Of a DNA stretch of 64,000 bases, positions 46,471 through 59,100 are shown in pieces. Every line of letters begins with the position of its first letter. Position 1 is the first letter of the stretch. Origin of the DNA: Micractinium sp. NFX-FRZ (lineage: Eukaryota > Chlorophyta > Trebouxiophyceae > Chlorellales > Chlorellaceae); assembly GCA_029339195.1 (NCBI GenBank), contig JAPTJF010000080.1, forward strand, positions 62,001 through 126,000, written 5' to 3'. Under the pieces are notes generated by a model, which ran no database searches, was not told where the DNA came from, and saw only the letters and a list, made by a program, of their open reading frames with translations. The position numbers and the translations under genes were made by a program.

Positions 46471-49400
46471 CGGCGGCACAAGATCGGATGCTGCAGCCGG
46501 GAGAGGTGGGGTGGTTCAAGGTGACTGGCTACCCACACTGGCCCTTCATGGCCATCACACGCGAAGAGGCGGCGGCCCGGGGCGTGAAGGGTGAGCAAGC
46601 GTGCCTGCACGCAGAGCGGCAGGGGCGAGGCGCACGGCGGGCGCGGCGCTGCATGATGCATGCTTGTTGCGCGCTGCGCTGGCAGCTGCCGCCGCTTGCC
46701 GTCTTCACAACGCATCGCGGTGCGCCTGCTGTGCTGCTCAGCCAGGCAGCACCCGCACATGGCCAGCCCCGCGGAAGCCGCCCCTGTTTCCCCCTTGCTT
46801 GTCAATTCCGTTCACCCCACTGACCCTCCTGCCCCCCCTCTGTTGCTCTTCCCCCCTCCTGGGACCCTCCCTTGCATCTTTGAACCTCCTGCAGGCGGGT
46901 TGCTGTCCAGGCCCGGCTACCTCCCTGTGCAGTACTTTGGGAACGGGGAGGTGCAGGCCATCAATCCGGGGGCGGTGGAGCGCGGCAGCGGCGGCGGCGG
47001 CGCGCACCGGCGCGGCGGCGGCGCGGCCGCCGCGGGCAAGGCCTGCTTTGCTTCGTTTGTGGAGGGGCTGGAGCGGGGGTACCATGCGGTGGGCAAGTGC
47101 AAGAAGTTCATGGAGTTCAGGAGCGCTCTGTTTGAGGTCATGGAATACTTCAAGGTGAGGTGATGGCATGTGGGGAAGTGGGGTGGATGCATGCATTGGT
47201 TTGGTTGTGTGTGGCCTGAGCAGAACACTCACATTGAAGTCGTAGGTTAAAGCTCAATGTCTGGTGGGCTGCTTAGGTGGCTGTGATGGGGTGGTGCCCC
47301 GTGGTTGGTGCATGCAGCCAAGCCGGCTCCCTGTGGAGCAGGCAGGTTCAGCTACAGCCTGCCCGCAATAGCTGCCCGCTAAGCCGCCCCGCCGCAATGT
47401 CTCCTGGTGCCCCGCCCTGCAGAACGGGCAGCTGCCCCCGTGCATGCTGCCGTTCCACAACGACGGGCACGGCGCAGACCTGGGTGAGGCGGGGCGCTGT
47501 CCATGCTGTGCTGCGCTGCGCTGTGCTGTGCTGCGATGTGGTGTGCTGTGCATGTTAGGTAGAGCAGGGCAAGGAGCAGGCGACTCGGGAATTGATTGGG
47601 GCACGCTTGCCTGCACGTTGGTCTTGGGCTGGGGTGTGCACCTGGCCTGTAGCGGCTTGTCCACTTCCACCTCTTCGCACCGCATCACGTCAGCCTGGCG
47701 GCCCGTCTGCCTGCCTGCACGTGTCTGTGGAGGTTCATTCGCCCGTTGCATGCCTGCCTGCTTGCCTGCACCTGCCTCTCCTCCTCCCGTTGCTTAGTGC
47801 AAGCACCCTTGGGCAGACGCGCGCCCGTCTCGCTTGTGGCCTTTTGTGTCCGCACTGCAGAGGAGGATGAGGAGGACGAGGCGCCTGCGCCCAAGCCCGC
47901 TGCCAAGCGGCGGAAGAGCAAGGCGGCGGCCAAGGAAGGGGCCGAGGCGGCGGCCGCAGTGGCAGGGGGTGCGGGCCGACTCCCGATGCACGTGAACCAG
48001 CACTTGAGGGGTGAGGCAGGAAGGAAGTTTGGCTGTTACCTTGTTGATAATCCATCCTCCGTGCAGGCAAATTTTGCTTTCGGTTTGCCAGCCAACCCGC
48101 CAGCGCCCTGCCCTGCCCTGATTCTTGCCCCTCCGCTGGTGGTGGCGCGACAGGCTGCGCGCCACGCCCCACTTGCAGTGCCGCCCCTGGCCAGTGGCTG
48201 CCCCTCCCTTGCTTCCTACACGCGGTCGGCCCAACTAACCATAGGCACCCCGCCCTCCCTCCCTCCCTCTCCCGCTGTTGTGCTGACAACGTCGCGCCTC
48301 CCCCTCCGCCCCCTGCCCCGCAGTGCTGTCCCTGGGTGAGGTGGAGTGGCTGCACCCCGCCTTCCACAACGAGAAGTACATCTTCCCCGTGGGCTACCGC
48401 GCCTCGCGAGTCACCAGTGAGTGGGGTGGGGGGGCAGCGGCTGTTGGTGTCCTTCACATGAATAGCCTGGCAGCATGGCTGAAGGGGGCTGTTAGCGAGC
48501 GGGGGAGTGGCAGTGCATCATCTGCTTGTGGGGGTAAGGCGCCTCTTTCAGGCAATCGCTGGCGGGTGGAGCAGAGAGTGGCAGACCGTTTTGGTGTCAG
48601 GTAGCCCGTAGCATTCTGGGCCCCTGCAGGACCTGCCATCTCATGGCCGCATGCCTGACTGCTGCGGCTGCTGTGCCTGCTTTGCCTGCTGTGCCTGCTG
48701 CAGAGACGCCGGCCTCCGGGCAGCAGGATGCGCCTCACCTCATGGAGATCCTGCGGGCCCCAGATGGCTCCGGGCCCCTGTTTAGGTGCGCCAGGAAGTG
48801 GGTGGGCAGGGGGCCAGCCAGCAGGAGTAGGACTGCTGCGCTGTGTGGGATTGGGCGTGTCGGCGCCTGCAGGCACAAGCAGCAGGCAGGCGGGCAGGGC
48901 AGGGTAGAGCAGGCAGGCAAGGCAGGACGGGCCACGGTGTATAGCGTGTTGGGAGTGCACTCCCGCCGCTGCTGCGAGCCATCTGCTGCCAGCGCACATG
49001 TGGCGTTGTGCAGTGCCCCCCGTTCTCCCCACCTTGCCCCTTCTCCTCACGGCAGGGTGACCCCCAAGGGCGGGCAGCCCGTGGAGGCACCCACTGCCAC
49101 CAAGGCTTGGCAGGCGCTATATGCCACGGACAAGGCCGGCCAGGCGCGCAGCCTGGGCATCTCAGGTGCGGCAGGCGGGCGGGGGAGGGCTGGTGGGTGG
49201 GTGGGTGTCTGCTGGGCAGAGCGCACCTGTCGTCTCAACCCCCACCCCGTCCATGGCCCTCTGCCCCTCAACCCGGCACCAGCCACGCATGGCCCTGCAG
49301 ACACCACAGTGGTTGCGACTTCACTTTTGACAGCCTGCTTGTACATGCTCTGCATTTGCACGCTGCCGCTTTGCGTTCCGTGCTCTTGGACTTTCGCTTG

Positions 49401-52105
49401 TTTGCAGGCGAGCACACGTACGGTTTTGCCTCGCCCGGACTTGTGCGGAAGGGCCGCTTCTTCACTGGAAGTACATGTGTGTTTGTGTGTGTGTGCCACT
49501 CCTTGCATGCAGGCGAGCACATGTTTGGGTTCACTTCACCCAGGGTGCAGCATGCCATCCGGGGGCTGCCCGGCACCCACCGCTGCGACCGGTACTGCGG
49601 CTGGCCGGAGGGGCAGCAGCCTGAGGTGCCCCCACTGGTGAGCCTCTGATGCCTGCACACACCCGGGCTGCTTTTGGTGGCAGTTGCTGTCTTGCAAGCA
49701 AGGTGCCGCGCCGTGCCGCTGCTGCCAGAGGAGCCGCCACTGGCCGGGGCGGCATCCCCAGCTGAACGCCGATTCCAGCCTGCCGTCCGTCCAACTAAGC
49801 ATGAGCGGCTGCTCTCCGTTTCATGACCATTTCAACACCCGTCTCCGCACCTGAGTAGGCGTTACCCCAGGCCTGCACGCTCTTGGTGGGAGTGTCCCTT
49901 GCAATGCAATCTTCCAGCAACTGATTTTGTTATTGCGCGTTGCCCCACGTGTCACGCAGTCGCATGCCGAGCTGCGGGAGCGGCTTGCGTGCGAGGCCCG
50001 CATGCAGCAGCTGCCGCAGGGCGTGCCGGGCGTGCCGGCATTGGCTGGGTAAGCGGGTGTGGCTCTAGGGCACCTGGGATATAGGTATGATATTGGCCCC
50101 AGGGGAGTTGGACTCACATGAGCTTCAATGTTGGGCGCCAGGAGGGTATGAGGAACGGAGAGTGTGGGCCAGCAACTGCTAAAGTCGCCACCCAGTCTTG
50201 CCAACGCCTGCCTCCTGCACGCACGCACACACACACCGCTGCGGTTGGTGCCTCTGCACTCAAACCAATTATTCAGTGCAGCTGTTGGGCAACCTTGTGG
50301 CATCCATGTGCCTCCCCCCCGTGCAGCGCCCCGGGCGTGTGCTGCGTGTGCAATGACGAGGAGGATGATGAGGAGGACTTGCTTGTGCAGGCGAGTGAAT
50401 GCCCCCTGGTGGTCCCACCTGCCGCTTTCCCGAGTGCTCCCATACTCCGCCCACCCGCCTTCCTGCCTGCGCATCTGCCTGACTCAAACCTTGTAACCTG
50501 TCATCATTGCGACACGTGTGGACATGCACCCACCCTGACCTGTCCCACCTCATGCAGCTAATCCCTGCACCTTAGTGGCATGTGTGCGTGGTTGTGCCCT
50601 GCTTTGGCCAGGTCCGTCCTTCTTCTCCCACTCTCACATTGTGTTTGCCCCTTCGTCAACAGTGCAAGCAGGTGGCATGATGTGTGCACAGGTCCTCTCG
50701 CAGCAAGGCATACATCCGTTGCTTGTGTGTTTCCTTAACTGTTTCCACCATTCCCCCACCCTGCAGTGCAACAAGTGCCACGTGTTTGTGCACATGTGCT
50801 GCTACGGCATCGCCACGGCCCCGCACGGCAACCTCTGGCTCTGCGATGTGTGCTCGCTGGGGATCAAGCGACCACCGCCCTGCGTGCTCTGCCCAGGCGA
50901 GCCCATACATGGCTGGTCAGCCTGCACAGCCGCTGTAGTGTCGGGCGCGCCCCTTCCTGCCCTGGCTCTGGCTTTGAAACCGGGAATTGGGACTCATGAC
51001 CCTCCTCTTGCCCTGCTGTGGCCCCCCTCGTCGTCCTGGCCCGCCCCAGCTGTGCCCCGTGCCCTAAACCTCTCTCCTCTGCCCTCCCCCCACCACCTGC
51101 AGTGCTGGGCGGCGCGCTCAAGCGCACCTCGTGCGGCCGCTGGGCGCACATCGCCTGCGTGAATTGGCTGCCTGAGCCTCAGCTGGATCGCGAGGCGCGG
51201 CACATGCACCTGCAAGGCCTGGTCCGGGATGTGCACAAGGTGGGGCGGGGGTGGGGTCTGGTGGGCAGCGGAGGGGAACCCCCGCCAGGCGGCCCACACC
51301 TCTGCTGGTAGTGTTCCTCAACCCACGGCAAAGGCCACATCCTGTATCTCCTTGAGCGGCAGCAGTGGGTGTTCTGTGTCATCCAGCCGCTGCGCTAGCA
51401 GCTCTTCACCCATTCCCTATGTAGGCGCCTCTTCCCGGCATTCATGCCCACCCATCCCCATGCTTCCTCCCCACCCATCCCCCATTCTCGTCCATGCACC
51501 CCGCCCTTGGCTGCACCATGTGCACCGCCCCGCATTCAGCTCACTGCGCAACAGCATGCCAACAGCTGCACGCTGCTCGAGCCAGACCTCTTGAACTGGC
51601 CCCACTTCCTACTTTCTACCGCCCAGGCAGCTGCTCACTAGCTTCCAGTCCACCTTTGTCACCCCTCAAATTCCCGCGCACACTCACTGGCCCGCCCCCC
51701 CCCTTCCTGTGGCCACTGCAGGTGCACCGCACCCGCTTCCAGCTCACCTGCCAAGTGTGCCAGCAGCGGTACGGGGCGTGCATTCAGTGCTGCGAGCCCA
51801 AGTGCTACGCCGGGTTCCACCCGCTGTGCGCGCGCCAGGCGGGGTACAAAATGGAGGTGCGCCCATGCAAGCATGGGGGCGTGCAGGTCCACGAGGGCGT
51901 GTGCGAGGCAGCTTGGTGTCCATGCCCCTCCTGCCAGTCTGTCAGCCCAAACTACCTCTCTGCCTGTTGCAGTAAAACGCCTCCGTTGCCGTCACTCTTG
52001 CCTCCCTGCTTCCCACAGATGCTGACAATGTCAGATGGCGAGGAGGAGGATTGCGAGGACGAACCACTCAGCCAGCAGCATCAGGGTGGGCAGCACCAGG
52101 CGCCT

Positions 52106-52154
<49 letters not shown>

Positions 52155-55100
52155 GGCAGAGCCTTGCAGGCAGTGGCGGCGCGCCTGCGTCGGTCGCCAG
52201 TGGCGGTCAGGAGCAGACAGTGGGGGGAGAGGCGGGCGCAGGGCGGGAGGGATCGTGCGATGAGAACGATGCCGCGGCGCCCAACGGCAGCGGGCATGGC
52301 GTCGGTGAGTGCTGAGCTGGCCGTGTGCAGGCCGGGGACTGTCCCAGGTTGCTGGGCCAGCCTTGGCAGACCGGCATGCTGCTGCCGTCCTCATGCGATG
52401 CTGTTGCTGCTCTGCGCAGCAGCGTGGTGTGTGGGTAGCCAGCCGCCGCCTTTCAAAAACATGCGTGCGGTTTGCCTGCTTTGCTCCGCCTGCTCGCAGG
52501 CACCACCCAGCGCGGCGGCGGCAGCAGGCGCAAGCCTTCCAAGCGGCAGGAGGGCACACGGCGCGGCAATATCTCCCTGCTCGCCTTCTGTCCCAAGCAC
52601 GGCGTGGTGGCGCCGCCAGCGGCAGCAGCGGCGCCGCCCAGCCGGCAGCGGTCAGCCGCGGCGGCGGCGGCGACGGCGGCGGCGGGGGCTTTGCCGCACT
52701 CCCTTGCTGCTGGCAGCACCCTTACCGGAGACGGCGGATCGAAGCAGCAGCAGCAGCTGTCCCGGCAGCCACCGGTGGCTGTGTCGGTGGGCAGCCAGCT
52801 GGCAGTCGGCGGTGGCGCCGCCGTGGCCGCCGCAGTAGCAGCTGCGCCGTTCGCGCCGCCTGCGCACGCTTGGGGCAGCGCACGTGCCATCCCATTCAAC
52901 CATGCCGCGCGCCGGGGGCAGCGCGCTCCTGAGGCGGTGGCCGCGGCGGAAGCAAAGCGTGGCTTTGTGCGCAGCGTGCCATACCTTGTGGGGGCGCCGC
53001 TGCAGCAGGCGTCGCGGAGCGTGCCGCCCTCCTCCTGCAGGCGCCTGCCCCCACAGCACGCGCCTGCAGGGCAGTACGTGGGCGAGGAGCCAGAGCCAGC
53101 AGCGGCAGCTGCTGACGAGGCAGCGGCGGCATGGCAGCAGCAGCAGCACATGGGAGCAGCAGCAGCAGCGGACTCAGCGGCGGAGAAGGCGCCAGGACAG
53201 CCGCAGCACGCCGACGCGGCGACGGCGCAGCAGGGGCCCTCGGCGCCTGTCGCCCAGCTGCAGCCACGGGGGGGCGGCGCCGAGCAGCCGCCGTGGTCGC
53301 CGCCTGGCCTTGGGGGTGCAGCAGCAGCGGCAGGGTCGCCGCCGTTCAGCCCGCCGCCCGGGCAGGCGCGCCTCTTGGTCTCCCCCTCCCGGAACCTCAT
53401 GTCGGATGCGGACCGCTTTAGGGAGATGCAGGCCACTCAGGAGCAGCGGGTCACCATCGGCAAGAGCGGCATCCACGGTTGGGGGGCGTTTGCCAAGCGC
53501 GCCTTCAAGCAGCGTGAGTGGACATGGCGGGTGCAGCGGCTGGCACGGCGGCAGGAGGGGATGGGGTGGTTGGGACGTGGGAAGGTGCGGTGATGGCGTG
53601 TGTGCATGTGCCGGGCCCTGGCTTGGTGCGGCAACAGACACATCTGTGACACGACATCATGCACTTGTCTGTTGCTCATATCCTCTTGCAGGTTGCATAG
53701 GTGACGGTGCAAGGGTATGGGCAGGTGCCCGGACAGACCAATTCAACTGATGGGTGTGCATCACAGTAGTTTAACAACATGTGCATGTCTTGTTCTCCGT
53801 GCTGCTCTGCAGATGACATGGTGATTGAGTATGTTGGCGAGCTGGTCAGGCACAGCGTGACCGACGTCAGGTGACTCCCAGCGTACCTAGGAAGCTGTGG
53901 GGTGCAGCTGTTGTTGATATGTTCCCCCCAGTTGCCTGCACGCAGCTTCGGCAAATAGTGTGTGCCTGCACGCTGCTGTGGCCGATGTGCTGGGCCTGCA
54001 CGCTGTGGTCGCACATGTCCCGCCCAGTGTGCCTGCACGCAGCAGTGGCAGGTGCCCTGTGTGCGTGCACGCAGCTGTGGTCGCTGTGCCCCCCCAGTAG
54101 TGCCTGCACGCAGGCACGGCAGCTCTGCTGCCACCGCCCCTGAAGGCACTCCCTCCTGCGCTCCCCGGTCAGAATGTGTCACCGCCTTTCCATCTCTGGC
54201 CCGGGCTGCAGGGAGTGGCGGCTGTACGACACCCTTGTGGGGGCAGGCACCTACGTGTTCAGCGTGAACGGTGCGTGGGCAAAGGGATGGTACTGTGTTG
54301 ACGGTAGGGAGTGATGGCTTTTCCTGGCTTGCCATCTCCTTGTCTGGCCAGCCCTGGCACTGGGCTCTGGTGCCAGTCGCCTCCCCCTTGTGATCATCCT
54401 GCTCTCGCCTCCGCCCTGCCTCTCCTGCCGCCATCTGCCTCCCCTCCCCCACCCGCCCTGCCCATCTTTGCCCTGCCCCTCCCTCCCCCCCTTCCACTGC
54501 ACGTCGCCCCACCCCACCCAAGCATGCCTGCCCTTCTGCTCCCAGCAGACAGAACTGCATGTGTGGGCGCCACCCTCAGCCGCCTGTAGTCCACCCGCCA
54601 AATGACGCCGTGCCCTCCCCCCATGCAGACAAGGTGTGTGTGGATGCCACGCGGGCTGGCAACCTGGCCCACATGCTCAACCACTCGTGCAACCCCAACT
54701 GCCACTCACGCACCCTCCGGTGAGCACGCGAGGCAGGCAGCGCACAGCGGGCACAGCAGGCGTGCGCCCGGCTGCTTGTAGCGCCACCATCCCCTGGTTT
54801 GACTTGGCCCCGGCTGCTTCTCCCACTGGAGCAACCCCCAGGGGCGCGCCCCCATGAACGCCCCACCGCCTGCTGCGCCTGCCACAGCGTCCATGTGCTC
54901 CCCAGCCACACCCAACTGCCCTGCTGCCTGGTGGGCCTCCACTCCTTCTGTTCCTGCCCTGCCTTGCAGCATTGCTGAGGTGCCGGGGGCGGAGCCCCAG
55001 GATCACGTCATCATCTTTGCGTCGAAAGACATCCAGGTGAGGGGTGGGATCAGGGGGAGTCCCTGCGTACATGCAGAACAGGGTGAAGGTGCCGTACGGG

Positions 55101-55628
55101 CGGGCCTGCCAGGCAAGCCAGCTTGCATGGGGAGGGTCGTGCATTGTGCATCCATCTGCCATGCTGTGGTGCGCTGTGCTGGCTCGCTGCCTGCTGTGCT
55201 GTGCTGTGGCCCCAGGTTTGCAGGGTGCAGCACTGTGAGGTGGCACGATCACCGCTTGGGCAGGATGCTGCGCTGTGCTGTGCTGCTCTGCGCTGTGCTG
55301 ACCTGCTGCCTGCTGCGCTGCACCGTGCCGGTGGCGCCCCTTACCACACCCGCAGGAGCATGACGAGTTGACTTACGACTACCGGTTTGGAGGGGAGGAG
55401 GTGCTGCCCTGCAACTGCGGCGCCCATAACTGCCGGGGGCGGGTGAACAAGCAGCACCCAGACCGAGACCGCCTGCTGGTCCCGCGCTCGCAGCTGCGGC
55501 CGTACAAGCCGCCCAGGAAGCGCGCCGCTGCAGGGGCCGGGCGTGCAGCCGCGGCGGCCCCGGCCGGTGCTGCCGTGGCTGCGGCTGATGGGGGAGCGGC
55601 GGCAGCTGCCGCTGTGGTGCAAGTATGA
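42620..55628 (+). CDS. ATX/Trithorax-type histone H3K4 methyltransferase (Tudor-PWWP-FYRN-FYRC-PHD-ePHD-SET)
   Basis: Twenty-four exons: 42620-43123, 43490-44191, 44527-44631, 44941-45014, 45335-46590, 46895-47154, 47423-47483, 47861-48010, 48324-48416, 48704-48785, 49056-49165, 49513-49637, 49960-50048, 50327-50390, 50767-50896, 51103-51239, 51722-51856, 52019-52304, 52500-53513, 53813-53870, 54212-54270, 54629-54719, 54970-55036, 55356-55628; 1974 residues, frame closed. Domains: Tudor-like (VRVLWPDDEAWYLGTITQYD, about 140-190), coiled coil, poly-Gln/Ala linker, PWWP (GWFKVTGYPHWPFMAIT, about 850-965), FYRN (about 1038-1070), FYRC (about 1070-1174), PHD (GVCCVCNDEEDDEED, CNKCHVFVHMCCYG), extended PHD (CQVCQQRYGACIQC, FHPLCARQAG), SET (about 1770-1900: IHGWGAFAKRAFK, VIEYVGELV, NHSCNPNC, ELTYDYRF) and post-SET (CNCGAHNCRG). 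All catalytic SET signatures are present. The family methylates H3K4 at active genes in the nucleus. Introns 14 and 15 use GC donors. The end of exon 2 is ambiguous (44143 or 44191, same phase). Confidence 0.92.
44007..44033 (+). repeat. CAG repeat coding poly-Gln
   Basis: GAGCAGCAG... codes about nine Gln in exon 2 of the ATX gene. Confidence 0.9.
45834..45863 (+). repeat. CAG repeat coding poly-Gln
   Basis: A pure CAG run of ten codons lies in exon 5 of the ATX gene, within a Gln/Ala/Glu-rich linker of about 400 residues. Confidence 0.9.
46434..46469 (+). repeat. CAG repeat coding poly-Gln
   Basis: About twelve CAG codons lie just upstream of the PWWP domain of the ATX gene. Confidence 0.9.
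52107..52153 (+). repeat. CAG repeat coding poly-Gln
   Basis: The longest CAG run in the window, about sixteen Gln codons with one CAA, lies in exon 18 of the ATX gene between the extended PHD and SET domains. Confidence 0.9.
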
Positions 55629-56192
55629 GGTGGTTGGCTTGGCCCCGTCTCTTGACCGCCCCAATTTCCGGTATCGTGTCTGTCTGTGAGTGCCCACAAG
55701 CACTGTCAGGCGACTGTAAGGATTGGGCAGACGAATGTATGTCTGTGTGTAATACTGTTGTGGATGCAAGGTTGCACAGCCTGCCTTCAAGGGTGGCTTT
55801 TGCAGAGGGCCAAGTGCCTCTGCTGAGCGGATGTGCCGACGGCAGCCATTGAGGCAGGGCACCCGTGGCACAGAAGGCTTATGGCCGCTCCTGAGGAGTC
55901 TCCACCTGTTGTCAATCTGTCGCAAGGTCTGCGGGTGGCAGCAGCCAAGCAGCTTTCCCAGACCCCGCTGACCGCCGGCGGCGGCGCCTGCTGTGCACAG
56001 CATGTCGACATCGTCCCGCCACCTCAGCGGCTAACATGCATGCTACCGGCCCATCGCCCCCTTTGAGCCACGCAGGCGCCGCGGAACTGCAGCTAGTTTC
56101 AATTTACCTCCCAGATCCCCAGTTTGTGGCTCGCTCCGTGCCGCCAACCTTTGCAAACCGGCCCTGCGCGCGCTTGCAGCTCCATCGCAGCC
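55629..56192. other. Intergenic region between ATX and OLA1
   Basis: About 560 bp between two plus-strand genes. TGTAA occurs at 55715-55719 and 55748-55752, 90-120 bp after the ATX stop, as likely poly(A) signals. The remainder is OLA1 promoter and leader. Confidence 0.55.
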
Positions 56193-59100
56193 ATGCAGCT
56201 AACCGTGTGCTCTAGCAAGAGCGCGGTGCAGCTGACTCGCGTGGCAGCAGCCTGCGCACGCACCCTGGCCACCTCCGCAGCGCCCACACGGCAAGCCGCA
56301 GCGCCTGCCCGGCAACTAGGGCAGTCTAGCTTCTTGGGGGGAGGACAATGCGCGTCACCAATGCGGCGTGCCGGCCTGGTTTTGCCGCCCAGCGGCGCCC
56401 GGGGCTTCCGCAGCACCACGGCTATGGGCCTGAAGACCGGTATCGTCGGTCTGCCCAACGTTGGCAAAGTAAGCGATTACGATTGCGTTCTGGGCGTTGC
56501 GAGCGCATGAGAAGGAGGGACCCTGCCTGCCGCAGCCGCCGCTGCCGCCTGCCGCCTGCCGCCCTCTCCCAACCCTAACTCCTTTCTCTTTTCTGCTTCC
56601 GTTGCCCGCCGCTGCTTCAACCCGCCCTTGAGCGCAGTCCACGATGTTCAATGCGCTCTGCGAGAACGGCAAGGCCCAGGCTGCCAACTTCCCCTTCTGC
56701 ACCATCGAGCCAAATGTGGGGATTGTGGCGGTGCCCGACGGCCGCCTGGATGAGCTGAGGTGCGACGCTGGTTGCGGGTGTGTTTAAACTGTCACGTGTG
56801 TCTGCTTCTGGCATGTTGCAACGGGGAGGGACAACAGCACCGGCAGCTGCGGCACCGGCGTGAAAGCGTGCATGGCGTGCGCCATGCCATGCATGCTGCC
56901 GCTGTGGCGCCGCTGCCGCCGCCCCCGCGCCTGCGGTGCAGCAGGCGCTGTACCGCTGCCGCTGGCATGCTTTGCATGCCCCGTTCCGCCGTACTGCATC
57001 CTTCAACCCCTCCCCTGCTCTCTCACCACTGCTTGCCTGCTTCTGCCTGCCTGCCCGCTCTGCAGCAAGATCTCTGGCAGCGAGAAGACAGTCCCCACCG
57101 CCGTAGAGTTTGTGGTAAGCACACGCCACAGTTAATGCCGCTGTTCTTTCTTGTGTGCGTCTTTGAAGGCCCAGCGGCGGTAGAGGCCAGCGGCTGGCTG
57201 GATGATTGTGCCGGTGTGCTGTTGCAGGGCGGGCTGCCAAGGAACCCCCCGCTCGCCCTGCCCGCCACCCCACCGCCGCCATGCTCCCCTCGCCTGGTGC
57301 CCCATGCAGGACATTGCTGGGCTGGTGAAGGGGGCCAGCAAGGGCGAGGGGCTGGGCAACCAGTTCCTGGCCAACATTCGGGAGTGCGACTCCATCGTGC
57401 AGGTGGGGCGGTGGGGTGCAGTGTGTGCTCAACACCGCTGCAGAGTATGTGCGGTCAAGATGCGGGCTTGCAAACTGCTGCTGTCTGTTCAGACTGCAGA
57501 CTGTGTGGCGGCAGCGCTGCCGCCGCTGCCGCCCAGCAGCTCACGCCCGCCCGGTACCCTGCTCCCCGTGTGCATTGCGCGCCGCGGGGCCAAGGGTTGC
57601 GCCGCTTTCACAACGTCAGTGTTCTCGTGGGTATGCTGCCGCCTGCACCCTGTTTGCTCGTGTGTCGGCGGTGTTGCTGTGCTGCTTAAACAAGGAAGGC
57701 CATGTGGTGTTTACGTTGCCACGTTGTTCCTTGTATGTTCCGTACCCCTTTTGCTGCCGCAGGTGGTGCGCTGCTTTGAGGACGGGGATGTGATCCACGT
57801 GGCAGGCAAGGTGGACCCTCTGGACGACACAGGTGAGAGCGGGGGAGGGTGTATGGGTGTGTGTGTGTGGAAAACGAATGCTTGTTGAAGGTTGTAGCGG
57901 AGCGGTGCGTCAAGCGCGTGGTGGTGGGATGATGTGGGGTGAGGTGGGGTGGGGTGCGGTGGGATGGCAGGCGGCCCCCAAACACGACCGGCACATGGCG
58001 TGGGGGCCGGGCACGCGGCAATGGTATGTGCGGGGGCGGTTGGCTCAGAAGTGGCGCTGGGCGATGCCCTGCAGCATGCATACTCGGTTCTAATTAAACA
58101 GTTGTAACTGATCCCCTGCCTTCCCACCCGGGCCCTGCAGATGTGATCAACTTTGAGCTCATACTGGCCGACGTGTCGCAGATAGAGAAGCGGCTGGAGC
58201 GGCTGAAGAAAACAAAGGGTGGGTGGGGTGGGAGTGGGGGTGGGGGTGGGTGAGCATGAGGGGTGGCTCCTGCTGGGCTGGGTCCAAAGGCCAGATCAGT
58301 TGCTTGCGCCCAGTCCCTTCATAAGCAAGCATGCCCGCCTCTCACGCGTGCACCCCTCTGATTAATGCGATGCATCGTCATTGGGCGCACACAAGTCTGG
58401 GTGGAGGCGGGCGCACACGACCAAACATGCACTCCCCACCCCCACACACACATCATGACCCCAACTCCCCACCCTCTTTTCTCCCACTCAAACCGGCGCA
58501 GGCAAGTCGGGCGAGGAGGCCAAGAAGAACGAGGTGGAGGCGGGCGCCCTGACGCGCATCATGGCGGCGCTTGAGGCGGGCAAGCCGGCGCGCTCGGTGG
58601 CGCTCAACGAGGAGGAGGCGGAGCTGGGTGAGACGGGGAGGGAGGAGCAGGTGGGGGTTGGAAGGTGGGAGATGGGGCGCCAGAAGGAGCGTCGGGAAGC
58701 GATCGGGGCCAGGAGCGGGGAGGCGCCGGCAAGCCTGCTTGCCTGTGGCAGTGCGGGGAGAGCAGGTCCTTCCTGCCCGCGGCATGCCAGCCGTGCCAGA
58801 GCAGGCAGCCACTGCATCCAACAGCAGTATATTCGAACCCAACCCAATCCACGCCCCAATCGTCTGCGTTGCAGTGCGCGGCCTGTACCTGCTGACCGCC
58901 AAGCCCATGGTGTATGCCGCCAACGTGGCGGAGGATGACCTGGCGGAGCCAGACGCCAACAAGTACGTGCAGGTGGGCCCGCCGCGCCTTTTTGTACCAA
59001 TACCAGTGATGGTACCGACAACATTCATAGCAATGCAGCAGCAGTGGGGTGCAGAAGAGAGGGGGCATGCAGTGCACCAATACCAGTGATGGATGGTGCC

